Positions 8,369-17,512 are shown, numbered from the stretch's first letter. The stretch: DNA of 64,000 bases from Bacillus timonensis (GCA_020171895.1 JAIVAN010000011.1:1-64000); one strand, 5' to 3'. Notes: generated by a model not told the origin, from the letters alone. Made by a program: numbers and translations.

Positions 8369-9067
8369 ATGAAATGGTTTATAATCATTATTCTCATTTT
8401 ATTTCTAATTTGCTTATTAATCATTTTCACAAAACTTCATGTGAAAATTTTCATACGCCACGCACAGGATAATGATCATATAAAAGTAAAATTCAAAGCA
8501 TGGTTTGGGTTAATTAAATATACAATCGATGTCCCACTAGTAAAAGTAGATGATGATTCTCCTAGTATTGTTATACAAGAACAAACAAGTACCGGTAGAA
8601 AGAGTGAAGCAGGTAGTCAAAAGACAAAACAGTTTACAGCCTTAGAAATCATTAGAAGTTTAGAGGATACAAAAACAGTTCTCCAACACGTGGTTGGATT
8701 ACATGCAATTATTCGAAAATTTTTACTTAGGGTTACGATCACAAAGTTTGAATGGCATTCCATCCTAGGAATAGGTGACGCAGCTTCTACAGGAATTCTT
8801 ACTGGACTGGGCTGGTCTATCAAGGGGGGGATTTTAGGGATTGTTGGTTCTCATATGATATTAAAAACAAACCCAGACATTACCATTACCCCATCTTTTC
8901 AACAACCATTTTCACAAACAAACTTTGTATGTATGATTCACTTCCGAATAGGGAATGCTATGCTAGCAGGAATACGACTGGTTAGATTTTGGAGAGGAGG
9001 AACTCCTAAATTTAAATCTTTTCCTCTATCCATATTATCAGGTACTCACTCGAAAAAATCAGTATAA
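8369..9067 (+). CDS. ytfI: DUF2953 membrane protein YtfI
   Basis: Conserved Bacillus protein of unknown biochemical role. The preferred start is the ATG at 8369 with AAAGGG upstream. An in-frame GTG 9 bp earlier sits inside the ribosome-binding region. The 232-aa product has an N-terminal hydrophobic helix (WFIIIILILFLICLLIIF) and then a DUF2953-type soluble part with charged beta-rich segments. It is paired with ytfJ, 16 bp downstream, as in other spore formers, so a role late in sporulation is inferred from the pairing rather than seen in the protein. Confidence 0.88.
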   Translation: MKWFIIIILILFLICLLIIFTKLHVKIFIRHAQDNDHIKVKFKAWFGLIKYTIDVPLVKVDDDSPSIVIQEQTSTGRKSEAGSQKTKQFTALEIIRSLEDTKTVLQHVVGLHAIIRKFLLRVTITKFEWHSILGIGDAASTGILTGLGWSIKGGILGIVGSHMILKTNPDITITPSFQQPFSQTNFVCMIHFRIGNAMLAGIRLVRFWRGGTPKFKSFPLSILSGTHSKKSV

Positions 9068-9083
9068 TTAGGAGGAATCTAAC

Positions 9084-9563
9084 ATGTCTGAACATCCAAT
9101 ACAAGGGTTAATGACAACAGCAATGGAGAACCTGAAACAAATGATTGACGTCAATACAATCATTGGAGATCCGGTTGAAACACCAGATGGTAGTGTCATA
9201 CTGACTGTCTCCAAGGTTGGGTTCGGATTTGCTGCTGGTGGTAGTGAATTTCAAGTTCAAGGTCAAAAGCAAGAGAGCAGTCAAAGTAGCCAAGACGGTT
9301 CTGGCCAGAAGTCCCCTCAAAAACTACCTTTTGGTGGAGGTAGTGGTGGCGGTGTTTCAATTACTCCTATTGCCTTTTTAATTGTAAGTGCAAACGGAGT
9401 GAAAATGCTACACCTTGACGAAAGTACACATCTTTATGAGAAATTACTAGAAATGGCACCACAAGCCGTAGAAAAAATTCAACAAATGTTTAAAAAGGAA
9501 GATAAACAAGAAAATCATTCGCAAAATCAAGGGCAACAACAAAAACAAGATTTTGACATTTAA
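9084..9563 (+). CDS. ytfJ: GerW-family spore germination protein YtfJ
   Basis: GerW (YtfJ) family protein, a forespore protein that in B. subtilis is needed for normal germination with L-alanine. The 159-aa product has the family core (PIQGLMTTAMENLKQMIDV, TVSKVGFGFAAGGSEF, GGGVSITPIAFL). A Ser/Gln-rich low-complexity insert and a Gln-rich C-terminal tail (about residues 145-159) follow. The ribosome-binding site is AGGAGGAAT. Second gene of the ytfI-ytfJ pair. Confidence 0.93.
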   Translation: MSEHPIQGLMTTAMENLKQMIDVNTIIGDPVETPDGSVILTVSKVGFGFAAGGSEFQVQGQKQESSQSSQDGSGQKSPQKLPFGGGSGGGVSITPIAFLIVSANGVKMLHLDESTHLYEKLLEMAPQAVEKIQQMFKKEDKQENHSQNQGQQQKQDFDI

Positions 9564-9572
9564 ATGTGTTTT

Positions 9573-9612
9573 TGAGAGGTTAACTGTTTTACATCAGTTA
9601 GCTTCTTTTTTT
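9573..9612 (+). terminator. terminator of ytfI-ytfJ
   Basis: An imperfect hairpin, GAGGTTAACTG / CAGTTAGCTTC, is followed by seven T residues. Confidence 0.75.
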
Positions 9613-9723
9613 ACTCTAAAATAGAAGGATACTATCTATTTTTCAAACTAAATCGTTGCAATCCTTTCCCGATAAAGCTATGATTTACACTGTACATACC
9701 TTATTAAAGGAGGCAATATCATA

Positions 9724-10224
9724 ATGGCTACTATTACATTTAAAGGTAATCCAGTAACTTTATTAGGAAATGAAGTAAAAGTAGGTGACACAGCACCTAA
9801 TTTTAAAGTTTTAGCTAATGACATGAGCCCTGTTACATTAGAAGATTCTAGAGGTTCTGTTCGATTAATTAGCGTAGTTCCATCATTAGACACAGGTGTA
9901 TGTGATGCACAAACACGTCGATTTAATGAGGCAGCTTCAACTCTTGAAAATGTAAAAATTTTAACAATTAGTGTTGATTTACCAATGGCACAAAAACGTT
10001 GGTGTGGATCAAATGGAATCGAAAATGTTCAGACTTTATCTGATCACCGCGAATTATCGTTTGGGGAAGCATATGGTGTTCATATTCAGGAATTACGTTT
10101 ATTAGCACGTGCGATTTTTGTCGTTGATAGCAATGACAAAGTAACATATGTTGAATACGTGAGTGAAGGAACAGATCATCCTAATTATGAAGCTGCAATT
10201 GAAGCTGCAAAAGCTGCAAACTAA
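9724..10224 (+). CDS. tpx: thiol peroxidase Tpx
   Basis: Atypical two-cysteine peroxiredoxin (EC 1.11.1.-) that reduces hydroperoxides with thioredoxin as electron donor. The 166-aa protein has the peroxidatic Cys60 in [15 protein letters not shown] and the resolving Cys94 in KRWCGS, the standard Tpx positions. The start has AAAGGAGG upstream. Monocistronic, with its own terminator. Confidence 0.97.
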   Translation: MATITFKGNPVTLLGNEVKVGDTAPNFKVLANDMSPVTLEDSRGSVRLISVVPSLDTGVCDAQTRRFNEAASTLENVKILTISVDLPMAQKRWCGSNGIENVQTLSDHRELSFGEAYGVHIQELRLLARAIFVVDSNDKVTYVEYVSEGTDHPNYEAAIEAAKAAN

Positions 10225-10240
10225 TATAGTATTTACTCCA

Positions 10241-10276
10241 AGACCTCGACTCTTTTAAATCGAGGTCTGTTTTCTT
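10241..10276 (+). terminator. terminator of tpx
   Basis: AGACCTCGA / TCGAGGTCT stem with a 10-nt loop, followed by a T-rich run. Confidence 0.88.
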
Positions 10277-10388
10277 GATTTATTTCTCCCCCACTAAAAA
10301 CATTCATATCTACATCTCTTGCTATTCGTTGAGAGTCCTTCTACAATAAAGGAATGTATAAATGCACGAAATATTGGAGGTAAATAAT

Positions 10389-11393
10389 TTGTCTACTCAA
10401 TCACCCGTTGAAAACTTGTTTTATCTATTTGACAAGACTGCAAACATTATTCAACAAGAATTAAATTGTACATACTTAGAAGCTCTTGCTGAGACAGCTG
10501 AAAACGTATTTCACCAATCCATCATACAGGATGAAATTAGTGAAATGACAAAAAAACGATTAGAAAAAGAATACCAAGCAGTTCCAATAGGACATTATTC
10601 AAATGAAGAAATAAGAAAAGCTTATCAATTATCCCTATTAAAAGGAATGAAACATTCAACTCAATCTAATCACCAAATGACTCCTGACGCAGTTTCCCTT
10701 TTCATGGGATATTTAGCCTCAAAATGCATGGACAACAGAAAGAACATTTCCATACTTGATCCGGCTGTTGGAACTGGAAATCTACTTACATCGATAATGA
10801 ACCACATTCCTTCAAAAGAAATGATAGGTTTCGGAAGTGAAATCGATGATTTACTAATTCGATTAGCATATAACAACTCTAATTTACAAAAGCACACTAT
10901 TCAATTTTTCAATCAAGATAGCCTTGAGCCATTATACATAGACCCAGTAGATTTAGTTGTTTGTGACATTCCAATTGGATACTATCCAAATGACATCGGA
11001 GCATCTAAATTTTCTCTGAAGTCTAATGACGGGCATTCATATTCTCATCATTTATTTATTGAACAAAGTGTAAAACATACCAAAGCTGGTGGGTATCTTT
11101 TATTATTAATTCCTAATCATTTATTTACAAGTGACCAAGCAGATAAGATGCACCGTTTTATTAAAGAACAATGCATCATACAAGGTCTTGTTCAATTACC
11201 TTTATCAATGTTTAAGGATGAAAAATCAGCCAAAAGTATTTTCATCCTTCAGAAAAAAGGAAATGAGGTCACTCAACCAAAACAAGCATTATTGGTCGAC
11301 CTTCCAAAATTTTCAAACAAAGATGCAATGAGAGGTATCATCGCAAGAATAGACAGCTGGTTTAAAACCGAAAAACAACCCAGTACCCGCTAA
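10389..11393 (+). CDS. ytxK: YtxK-type class I methyltransferase (N6-adenine-methylase-like)
   Basis: Class I SAM-dependent methyltransferase fold related to N6-adenine DNA methylases. Motif I is ILDPAVGTGNLL at about residue 127. The catalytic NPPY-type motif is replaced by CDIPIGYYP, which I regard as typical of the YtxK group, so DNA methylation is not assured. No specificity or restriction subunit is nearby. Two starts are possible. The TTG at 10389 follows TTGGAGG at 8 nt and gives 334 aa. An ATG 27 bp upstream follows a weaker AAAGGA and gives 343 aa. I prefer the TTG. The gene precedes ackA as in B. subtilis. Confidence 0.85.
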   Translation: MSTQSPVENLFYLFDKTANIIQQELNCTYLEALAETAENVFHQSIIQDEISEMTKKRLEKEYQAVPIGHYSNEEIRKAYQLSLLKGMKHSTQSNHQMTPDAVSLFMGYLASKCMDNRKNISILDPAVGTGNLLTSIMNHIPSKEMIGFGSEIDDLLIRLAYNNSNLQKHTIQFFNQDSLEPLYIDPVDLVVCDIPIGYYPNDIGASKFSLKSNDGHSYSHHLFIEQSVKHTKAGGYLLLLIPNHLFTSDQADKMHRFIKEQCIIQGLVQLPLSMFKDEKSAKSIFILQKKGNEVTQPKQALLVDLPKFSNKDAMRGIIARIDSWFKTEKQPSTR

Positions 11394-11406
11394 ATGAAAC
11401 CAACCA

Positions 11407-11485
11407 TACACCGAATTAGAGAACTCTGCCGAAATCGAAACTTCTGTTAAGCAGAGATTCATCTCTCCTCGGTGTATTTTTTCTT
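11407..11485 (+). terminator. large nested terminator hairpin after ytxK
   Basis: The outer stem is ATACACCGA / TCGGTGTAT. Inside it are AGAGA/TCTCT and CTGC/GCAG arms. Six T residues follow. The whole structure spans about 70 nt, long for a simple terminator. Confidence 0.75.
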
Positions 11486-11509
11486 TAGATGAGTATTAGC
11501 ATTTGTTTT

Positions 11510-11713
11510 TCTATTTTAAAATGTTGGAATCAAGTACCTTAGTACCTTAGTCTTGTTAACCGAAGTGGAAGAAACCGAGACTCCTGCGGGAGATGCGCTG
11601 GACTGGAGACCCCACAGGCGAAGCCGAGGAGGCTCCAGGAGCGCCCCGCGGAAAGCGAGGTTCCTGCAACGAAGGTTAACACCCCACATACAGTGTCGTT
11701 TTTTTAGGGTAGC
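11510..11713 (+). repeat. GC-rich palindromic intergenic element, copy b
   Basis: Forward copy between ytxK and ackA. It carries GTTAACC at the left and GGTTAAC at the right, CTCCTGCGGGAG, the arm pair GCGCT/AGCGC, the arm pair CTGGAG/CTCCAG and the inner GGCGAAGCC. Both arm pairs differ from copy a yet stay complementary. Open frames across it are composition artefacts. Confidence 0.92.
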
Positions 11714-11742
11714 CATTCTGTCAGAATATAAAGACTTTGTGA

Positions 11743-11756
11743 CGAAAACGGTACCA
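11743..11756. promoter_or_regulatory. possible cre upstream of ackA
   Basis: CGAAAACGGTACCA has two mismatches to the CcpA consensus and lies about 176 bp before ackA. B. subtilis ackA is activated by CcpA from an upstream cre. That knowledge, more than this sequence, makes the site worth listing. Confidence 0.25.
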
Positions 11757-11931
11757 TTTCTAAAAGCTCTTGAAATGTGTCGATTACGATGTTTAAATGA
11801 AAAAGGTATCTATGAATTGCGGCCTTTTGGCAAAGAATAATTAAAGTACGAAACATTTAAACATACTAGACAACAGTAGGAAATGAATATCACTTTATCG
11901 ATGTTCGCCTATCTAAGGGAGCGATAAATAT

Positions 11932-13122
11932 ATGTCAACAATAATTGCGATTAACGCTGGAAGTTCATCATTGAAATTTCAACTATTTGAAATGCCAAGT
12001 GAAAAGGTTATTACAAAAGGTTTAGTTGAAAGAATTGGACTAGACAATTCCATTTTCAACATCTCTGTAAATGATCAAAAACAAAAAGAAATCCTAGATA
12101 TACCTGATCATTCAGTGGCTGTAAAAATTTTATTAGAAAAACTTACATCCCTAGGTATTATTCAATCTTTAGATGAAATTGACGGTATTGGACATCGTGT
12201 TGTTCATGGTGGCGAAACCTTCAGCGATTCTGTTCTTATAACAGATGAAGTCTTAAACCAAATCGAAAGCTTATCTGAGTTGGCACCACTGCACAATCCT
12301 GCAAACATTACAGGAATTAAAGCATTTAAAGAAGTTTTACCGAACGTACCTGCAGTTGCAGTGTTCGATACAGCTTTCCATCAAACAATGCCTGAGCAAT
12401 CATTTCTATACAGTCTTCCATATGATTACTATAAAGAATATGGTATTCGAAAATATGGATTCCATGGAACTTCCCATAAATACGTTTCTCAACGTGCTGC
12501 TGAACTACTCGGAAGACCAATTGAACAACTCCGCCTTATTTCTTGTCACTTAGGGAACGGAGCAAGTATCGCAGCTATTGAAGGTGGAAAGTCAATTGAT
12601 ACATCTATGGGCTTTACACCACTTGCAGGAGTTGCGATGGGTACCCGATCAGGGAATATTGACCCAGCATTAATTCCATACATCATGGAGAAAACCGGTA
12701 AAACTGCAGATGAAGTGTTAGATGTATTAAATAAGAAAAGTGGTATTTTAGGTGTTTCAGGTTTTTCAAGTGATCTACGTGATATCGAGTGCGCTGCTGA
12801 AGAAGGAAATGAGCGTGCAGAGTTAGCTTTAGAAGTTTTTGCAAGTCGTATTCATAAATATATTGGATCTTACGCTGCAAGAATGTATGGTGTTGATGCT
12901 ATTATTTTCACAGCGGGAATTGGTGAGAATAGTGATGTTATTAGAGCAAGAGTTCTTCGTGGTTTAGAGTTCATGGGAGTGTATTGGGACCCAGCACTAA
13001 ATAAAGTTCGTGGAAAAGAAACATTCCTAAATTATCCTCATTCGCCTGTAAAGGTTATTGTTATTCCTACAAATGAAGAAGTGATGATAGCTCGTGATGT
13101 AACAAGGTTAGCAACAATGTAA
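11932..13122 (+). CDS. ackA: acetate kinase
   Basis: Acetate kinase (EC 2.7.2.1), which converts acetyl phosphate and ADP to acetate and ATP in overflow metabolism. The 396-aa protein has the ASKHA-fold signatures: [11 protein letters not shown] near the N-terminus, [20 protein letters not shown], and GIGENSD near the C-terminus. The ribosome-binding site AAGGGAGCG precedes the ATG. Monocistronic with a strong terminator. It complements acsA (33.7-35.4 kb), which runs acetate activation in the other direction. Confidence 0.98.
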   Translation: MSTIIAINAGSSSLKFQLFEMPSEKVITKGLVERIGLDNSIFNISVNDQKQKEILDIPDHSVAVKILLEKLTSLGIIQSLDEIDGIGHRVVHGGETFSDSVLITDEVLNQIESLSELAPLHNPANITGIKAFKEVLPNVPAVAVFDTAFHQTMPEQSFLYSLPYDYYKEYGIRKYGFHGTSHKYVSQRAAELLGRPIEQLRLISCHLGNGASIAAIEGGKSIDTSMGFTPLAGVAMGTRSGNIDPALIPYIMEKTGKTADEVLDVLNKKSGILGVSGFSSDLRDIECAAEEGNERAELALEVFASRIHKYIGSYAARMYGVDAIIFTAGIGENSDVIRARVLRGLEFMGVYWDPALNKVRGKETFLNYPHSPVKVIVIPTNEEVMIARDVTRLATM

Positions 13123-13141
13123 ACAGAAAATTAACAAAACC

Positions 13142-13180
13142 AAGGGACACCCTGTATTTTTAGGTGTCCCTTTCATTTTA
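13142..13180. terminator. terminator of ackA, convergent with ytcJ
   Basis: AAGGGACACC / GGTGTCCCTT, a 10-bp stem, followed by TCATTTTA. It lies between two convergent genes and its right edge touches the ytcJ stop codon. Confidence 0.85.
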
Positions 13181-14773
13181 TAATTCTCCTTCATACATGA
13201 CTGTGTTATCAACAATCGTCATAACAACTTTGGCGTTAACAATATCATCTTCTGGTATATTAAATAGGTCTCTATCAAAAACAGTAAAGTCAGCTAAATG
13301 TCCCTCAATAATTTTTCCTCTTGTACTTTCTTGTCCGATTGCAAATGCACTCCCAGTTGTAAATAAAGAGACCGCCTCAAATACTGACAGTGCTTCACTT
13401 AAACTATATGCTGGGCTATCGAGAGAAGGACTATTTTTCCTTGTAACAGCTGCATGTATCCCTAATAATGGATCGACAGGTTCGATTGGTGCATCTGAAC
13501 CACCAGCACAGTGGAAACCTTTATTTAACAGTGTTTTCCATGCGTAGCAGGATTTCATATTTGCTTCACCTATTCTTTCAATAACCCACGGGAAGTCTGT
13601 TGCCACAAATCGCGGCTGTATGTCCAAGATTAAAGGCAGCTTTACTGCACGATCTATTAATTCTTCTCTTAAAATTTGTGCATGGATTAAACGATCTCTC
13701 TGTCCTTCTATTGGAGGAAACTCTTCAATCGCTTCAACTGCATATTGAAATGCTAAATCTCCAATCACATGGATAGCTACTGGCATCTCGTATTCTCTTG
13801 CCTTTTTGACAAGCTTTTTTAGCTCTGGTAACGAGTGTATAGCAACTCCGGATGTGTCAGGAGCATCATTGTAAGGATGACTTAATAACGCCGTACGTCC
13901 TCCTAGTGCACCATCTGCAAACATTTTCACAGCACCTATGTCAATCCAATCATTAAGTGGTCCAAAGGTATATCCCAATTTATGCATATCAGAAACTACT
14001 TCATGATGTATAAGTAAGTTAGTGCGGAATTTTTTCTCCTTTCCATTTAGTACCTTCTTAAATGTATTAAAAGTTCTTTCGAAACCACCGTAATAGTTCA
14101 TATCTTCACTGTGTCCGCCTACTAATCCTAGTCTTAAGCAGTCATCGATAGATGCATTAAGAGTTCTTTCTAAATATGATTCACTAACTGCAGGAATTAC
14201 AGATTTCACTAATTCTTGGGCTGTATCAAGTAAATAACCCGTAGGCTCACCTTTATCATCTTTAACAATTACCCCTCCTACAGGGTTTACTGTATTAAAA
14301 TTAATATTTGCTAGTTGCAACGCCTTCGAATTTACAATGACTGCATGACGACAGACTCTTGTAAGCATCATTGGGTTTTCTGAGGAAATGGCATCTAATT
14401 CATGCCTATGAAATATTTTACGATCTGCTAATTGATTTTCGTTCCACCCTTCCCCTATAATCCATTCTCCTGTTTCGGCAACTTTTATTTTTTCTTTTAA
14501 AGCAGCTATTATTTCCTCTGAGGAGGTCATTTCTGATAAATCCAATCGAGATAATTTTTCACCGTGTCCAATAAGATGCAAATGACTATCAACAAAACCA
14601 GGATACATACTATTACCCTTTAGGTTATATTCTTTAGTAACCTTGAATTGATTTCTTATTTTCTCTTCTGTACCAGTCGCGACAATTTTGCCATCTTCTA
14701 CGAATACTGCCTCAACTTTTTCTCCTTCTCTATCAAGCGTGTAAATATTGCCGTTATACCATAAAGTTCCCAC
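13178..14773 (-). CDS. ytcJ: YtcJ-type metal-dependent amidohydrolase
   Basis: Amidohydrolase superfamily member (Amidohydro_3 type). The metal-binding HLH motif lies in VDSHLHLIGHG near the N-terminus, and the C-terminal motif is GSDAPIEPVDPL. The substrate is unknown. The start is set at a GTG (14773) followed by GTLWYNGNIYTLD, the usual family N-terminus, with GGAGAG 8 nt upstream. This gives 531 aa. A longer frame of 562 aa begins in the intergenic region and has no ribosome-binding site. It lies downstream of ytcI on the same strand, with a hairpin between them. Confidence 0.88.
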   Translation of the reverse strand: MGTLWYNGNIYTLDREGEKVEAVFVEDGKIVATGTEEKIRNQFKVTKEYNLKGNSMYPGFVDSHLHLIGHGEKLSRLDLSEMTSSEEIIAALKEKIKVAETGEWIIGEGWNENQLADRKIFHRHELDAISSENPMMLTRVCRHAVIVNSKALQLANINFNTVNPVGGVIVKDDKGEPTGYLLDTAQELVKSVIPAVSESYLERTLNASIDDCLRLGLVGGHSEDMNYYGGFERTFNTFKKVLNGKEKKFRTNLLIHHEVVSDMHKLGYTFGPLNDWIDIGAVKMFADGALGGRTALLSHPYNDAPDTSGVAIHSLPELKKLVKKAREYEMPVAIHVIGDLAFQYAVEAIEEFPPIEGQRDRLIHAQILREELIDRAVKLPLILDIQPRFVATDFPWVIERIGEANMKSCYAWKTLLNKGFHCAGGSDAPIEPVDPLLGIHAAVTRKNSPSLDSPAYSLSEALSVFEAVSLFTTGSAFAIGQESTRGKIIEGHLADFTVFDRDLFNIPEDDIVNAKVVMTIVDNTVMYEGEL

Positions 14774-14849
14774 TCTGTTATCTCTCCATTTCAATTGTAC
14801 AAGAATGTGATATTCTCTTTGAATTACCTTAACATATCTATAATGATAC

Positions 14850-14879
14850 AGAAAAGCAGATAGCATATGCTACCTGCTT
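14850..14879 (-). terminator. terminator of ytcI
   Basis: AAGCAGGTAGC-ATAT-GCTATCTGCTT on the minus strand (one non-canonical pair), followed by TTTTCTG. It lies between ytcI and ytcJ, so ytcJ probably has its own promoter or is transcribed by read-through. Confidence 0.75.
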
Positions 14880-14885
14880 AGTTTG

Positions 14886-16463
14886 TTAAGCGTGTTGCTT
14901 TTTCATTTCTTGTTCTCTTAATTCAATTCTTCTAATTTTACCTGATGTAGTTTTAGGTAAATCTTTTACAAATTCAATCTTTCGGGGATATTTATAAGGT
15001 GCTGTCATTTCTTTGACGTGCTCTTGTAGCGTTTGAACTAATCCTTCTGAATTCTCATCAATATTTTCTCTTAACACAATAAATGCTTTTACAATGTATC
15101 CACGAATCTCATCCGGACTAGCTACAACTGCACACTCTTTAACAAAAGGGTGCTTTACTAATGCATCTTCTACTTCAAAAGGTCCAATTGTATAGCCTGA
15201 GCTTATGATAATATCATCTCCGCGGCCTTCGAACCAAAAGTAGCCATCTTGGTCCTTTTTTGCTTTATCACCAGTAATATAATAGTCTCCCCTAAATTGC
15301 ATTGCTGTCCTTTCAGGGTCTTTATAATATTCCTTAAACAAAGCAGGTGTTTCTTTATGAACAGCAATATCTCCTACCTCTCCCACTTCACAAGGTAAAC
15401 CGTGCTCGTTAATAATTTCTACTCGATTTCCTGGAGTTGGTTTTCCCATTGATCCAGGCTTTATGTTCATTCCTTTTAAAACACCAACAAGTAAAGTATT
15501 TTCGGTTTGCCCATATCCATCCCTTACTTCAACGTTAAATACACGCTTGAACGTGTCAATTACTTCACCGTTTAAGGGTTCACCTGCTGAAACAGCACTA
15601 TGAAGGGCTGGCAATGAATAATCACTTAAATTATCGACTTTAGCCATTATTCTATACTCTGTTGGCGTACAGCATAATACATTAACTGAGTAGTTACTTA
15701 AAAGTTCTAGGTATTTTTTTGCTTCAAATTTACCATTGTAGACAAATCCCGTAGCTCCAGAACAAAGGGTTGATACAAATGGACTCCAAATCCACTTTTG
15801 CCACCCTGGACCTGCAGTAGCCCAGACAGTGTCATTCTCATTAATACTTAGCCACTCCACAGCTGCTGTTTTCAAGTGTGCAAATGCCCATCCATGGGTA
15901 TGAACGACTCCCTTTGGGTTCCCAGTAGTACCTGATGTATAAGATAAAAAGGCCATGTCATCACGCTTTGTTTGAGCGAACTCTAGTTCATCACTCTCTA
16001 CTTCCATTAGACTATCCAAAAATAGCCAACCATTAATTGACTGCCCTACAGAGAATTTTATAATTGTATCTTCAATGGATTCAAATTGATCTGCATAAGG
16101 GTAATAGCTAATGACAGCTTTTACATCACCATGTGCGATACGATATTGTAGATCTTTTGCTCTTAACATCTCTGAACAAGGTATTACAACAAGTCCTGCC
16201 TTTAGAGCAGCTATATAAATTGTATACGCTTCGATGAGCCTAGGTATAATAACTAAAACTTTATCACCTTTCTGTAATCCTTTTTTTATTAAAGCGTTTC
16301 CAATTTTATTTGCATTTTTTATCAATTTATCATATGTAATTTCTTTCTTCTGACCACTTTCATCTTCCCACTTTAAAGCAACCTTGTTATGATCCTTAGT
16401 AAAACGTTCCACTTCTTGAATGAGGTTATAATGTTGTGGTGCAATTAGCTCTTCACGTTTCAT
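14886..16463 (-). CDS. ytcI: YtcI-type acyl-CoA synthetase (AMP-binding)
   Basis: ANL-superfamily acyl-CoA ligase that adenylates a carboxylic acid and transfers it to CoA. The 525-aa protein has the ATP motif SYTSGTTGNPKGVVHTH, the adenine-site motif DGYGQTEN, the GDKAKKDQDGYFWFEGR hinge and the C-terminal PKTTSGKIRRIEL catalytic lysine motif. The last is the kind of site acetylated by AcuA-type enzymes. The acyl substrate is not evident. The ATG at 16463 follows GGGAGATGAG. An upstream in-frame start adds 12 residues but has no ribosome-binding site. Upstream lie two copies of the GC-rich repeat. Confidence 0.9.
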   Translation of the reverse strand: MKREELIAPQHYNLIQEVERFTKDHNKVALKWEDESGQKKEITYDKLIKNANKIGNALIKKGLQKGDKVLVIIPRLIEAYTIYIAALKAGLVVIPCSEMLRAKDLQYRIAHGDVKAVISYYPYADQFESIEDTIIKFSVGQSINGWLFLDSLMEVESDELEFAQTKRDDMAFLSYTSGTTGNPKGVVHTHGWAFAHLKTAAVEWLSINENDTVWATAGPGWQKWIWSPFVSTLCSGATGFVYNGKFEAKKYLELLSNYSVNVLCCTPTEYRIMAKVDNLSDYSLPALHSAVSAGEPLNGEVIDTFKRVFNVEVRDGYGQTENTLLVGVLKGMNIKPGSMGKPTPGNRVEIINEHGLPCEVGEVGDIAVHKETPALFKEYYKDPERTAMQFRGDYYITGDKAKKDQDGYFWFEGRGDDIIISSGYTIGPFEVEDALVKHPFVKECAVVASPDEIRGYIVKAFIVLRENIDENSEGLVQTLQEHVKEMTAPYKYPRKIEFVKDLPKTTSGKIRRIELREQEMKKQHA

Positions 16464-16619
16464 AATATTCTCATCTCCCAAAACTATTTTTACTAACAAT
16501 TCAAATTATACTAAATTATTACAAATTATTGAATGATATTTTGGGATAATTTCCTATTGTTAATAACATATCCATGTGAAGGCTCTTGTTGATCTCACAC
16601 TATAGCTGATTGTTCTAAA

Positions 16620-16768
16620 ATTCCGCTGAGTTGTATTTTAGGGTAGACTTTCATAAGAATTAGAAGTTTCATCATGGCACACACATGAAAATGTGCAATG
16701 CTGAAGTGGCGCGCCACGGAAAGCGAGTTCAGATTAACACTCCTTGTACAGTGTCGTATTTTCAGGGT
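16620..16768 (+). repeat. GC-rich element, degenerate copy c
   Basis: Contains a 3' end remnant (GTTGTATTTTAGGGTAGAC), then a unit whose centre is deleted. The 5' flank (CATCATGG, CATGAAAATGTG) joins directly to the 3' part (CGCCACGGAAAGCGAG, TTAACACTCC, GTATTTTCAGGGTAG). It abuts copy d head-to-tail. Confidence 0.8.
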
Positions 16769-17071
16769 AGACTTCCATGCAATGTGAGAATTGCACCATG
16801 GTGAATGAAAATGTTTCTTTGTTATTAGAATGTTCTATCCAAGTATTCATGCGTGTTAACCGAAGTGGAAGGACCGAGACTCCTCGAAAATGCTGACGCA
16901 TTTCCTTCGTGCGGTGAGGATTCAAGGAAGCTTATACAAGTCCTGCGGGAGATAGCGCTAGGCCCCCGACCCCACAGGCAAAGCCGAGGAGGCTCAAGAA
17001 GCGCCCCGCGGAAAGCGAGGTTCCTGCAACGAAGGTTAACACCCCCAGTTCAATGTTGTATTTTCAGGGTA
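16769..17071 (+). repeat. GC-rich element, copy d with 56-bp insertion
   Basis: A full forward unit beginning ACTTCCATGCAAT and ending TTTTCAGGGT. The left flank contains TGCAATGTGAGAATTGCA, a small hairpin. The core carries GCGCT/AGCGC arms. Between GAGACTCCT and GCGGGA it holds a 56-bp insertion (16885-16940) followed by a second TCCT. Confidence 0.92.
16885..16940 (+). repeat. 56-bp insertion inside repeat copy d
   Basis: The segment starts CGAAAATGCTGACGCATT and ends AAGCTTATACAAG. It is bordered by TCCT on both sides. It contains two small inverted repeats, AATGC-TGAC-GCATT and TTCCTT-N16-AAGGAA. The same 56 bp occurs at the same place in copies h and m. Confidence 0.9.
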
Positions 17072-17083
17072 TCCAACCAAAGA

Positions 17084-17107
17084 AAGAGCGGGGCTGCCCC
17101 CGCTCTT
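17084..17107 (-). terminator. terminator of sspA
   Basis: AAGAGCGGGG / CCCCGCTCTT with a 4-nt loop, followed on the minus strand by TCTTTGG. Confidence 0.88.
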
Positions 17108-17124
17108 GTAGCCATTTTATTTTG

Positions 17125-17337
17125 TTATTGTTGGTAAGAACCACCCATTTGTTGTTGAGCTAAAGATACTAAACGTTTTGTAATCTCACCACCAACTGAA
17201 CCGTTAGCGCGAGCTGTAGTATCTGGTCCAAGGTTTACACCAAACTCATTCGCAATCTCATACTTCATTTGGTCAATTGCTTGTTGAGCACCAGGTACAA
17301 CTAATTGGTTTGAACTATTGCTTCTTTGTTGTGCCAT
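17125..17337 (-). CDS. sspA: alpha/beta-type small acid-soluble spore protein
   Basis: DNA-binding spore protein that coats and protects forespore DNA and is degraded at germination. The 70-aa protein has both SASP signatures: the germination-protease cleavage region [12 protein letters not shown] and [21 protein letters not shown]. The ribosome-binding site is AAGGAGGTG. A sigma-G-like promoter lies upstream. Its location next to thiI matches sspA of B. subtilis. Confidence 0.97.
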   Translation of the reverse strand: MAQQRSNSSNQLVVPGAQQAIDQMKYEIANEFGVNLGPDTTARANGSVGGEITKRLVSLAQQQMGGSYQQ

Positions 17338-17360
17338 GTGTTTTCACCTCCTTGTGAGTA

Positions 17361-17391
17361 TAGATTGTGTAAAAACACATGGCATAATGCA
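17361..17391 (-). promoter_or_regulatory. candidate sigma-G promoter of sspA
   Basis: On the minus strand TGCATT (-35-like, 17391-17386) and CAATCTA (-10-like, 17367-17361) are separated by 18 bp. This partly matches the forespore sigma-G pattern, and SASP genes are known sigma-G targets. Confidence 0.5.
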
Positions 17392-17465
17392 AAAAAATAT
17401 TTGGTAATTGTTCACAAAAAATACTTAAATTTTTTAACAAATAGGCTCAACTGCAGAAACAAGCG

Positions 17466-17512
17466 AATACACGCTAATGAAGCTCACCATCCTAGCTTCA
17501 TTAGCGTGTATT
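17466..17512 (-). terminator. long hairpin after thiI
   Basis: A perfect 19-bp stem with a 9-nt loop, 6 bp beyond the thiI stop. The T-tract on the minus strand is poor, so it may mainly block read-through or stabilise the 3' end. Confidence 0.7.

Noticed and set aside
10389-11393. restriction-modification system at ytxK
   Set aside because: The methylase-like protein has an altered catalytic motif and no specificity or nuclease gene beside it; it is a conserved housekeeping-region gene in Bacillus.
11553-11840. 95-aa plus-strand open frame upstream of ackA
   Set aside because: It reads through repeat copy b. The same Arg/Pro-rich phrase (RPHRRSRGGSRSAPRKARF) recurs in every forward repeat copy, has no ribosome-binding site and is a result of the GC-rich core.
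16853-17137. 94-aa open frame between ytcI and sspA
   Set aside because: Translation of repeat copy d and its insertion; not a gene.
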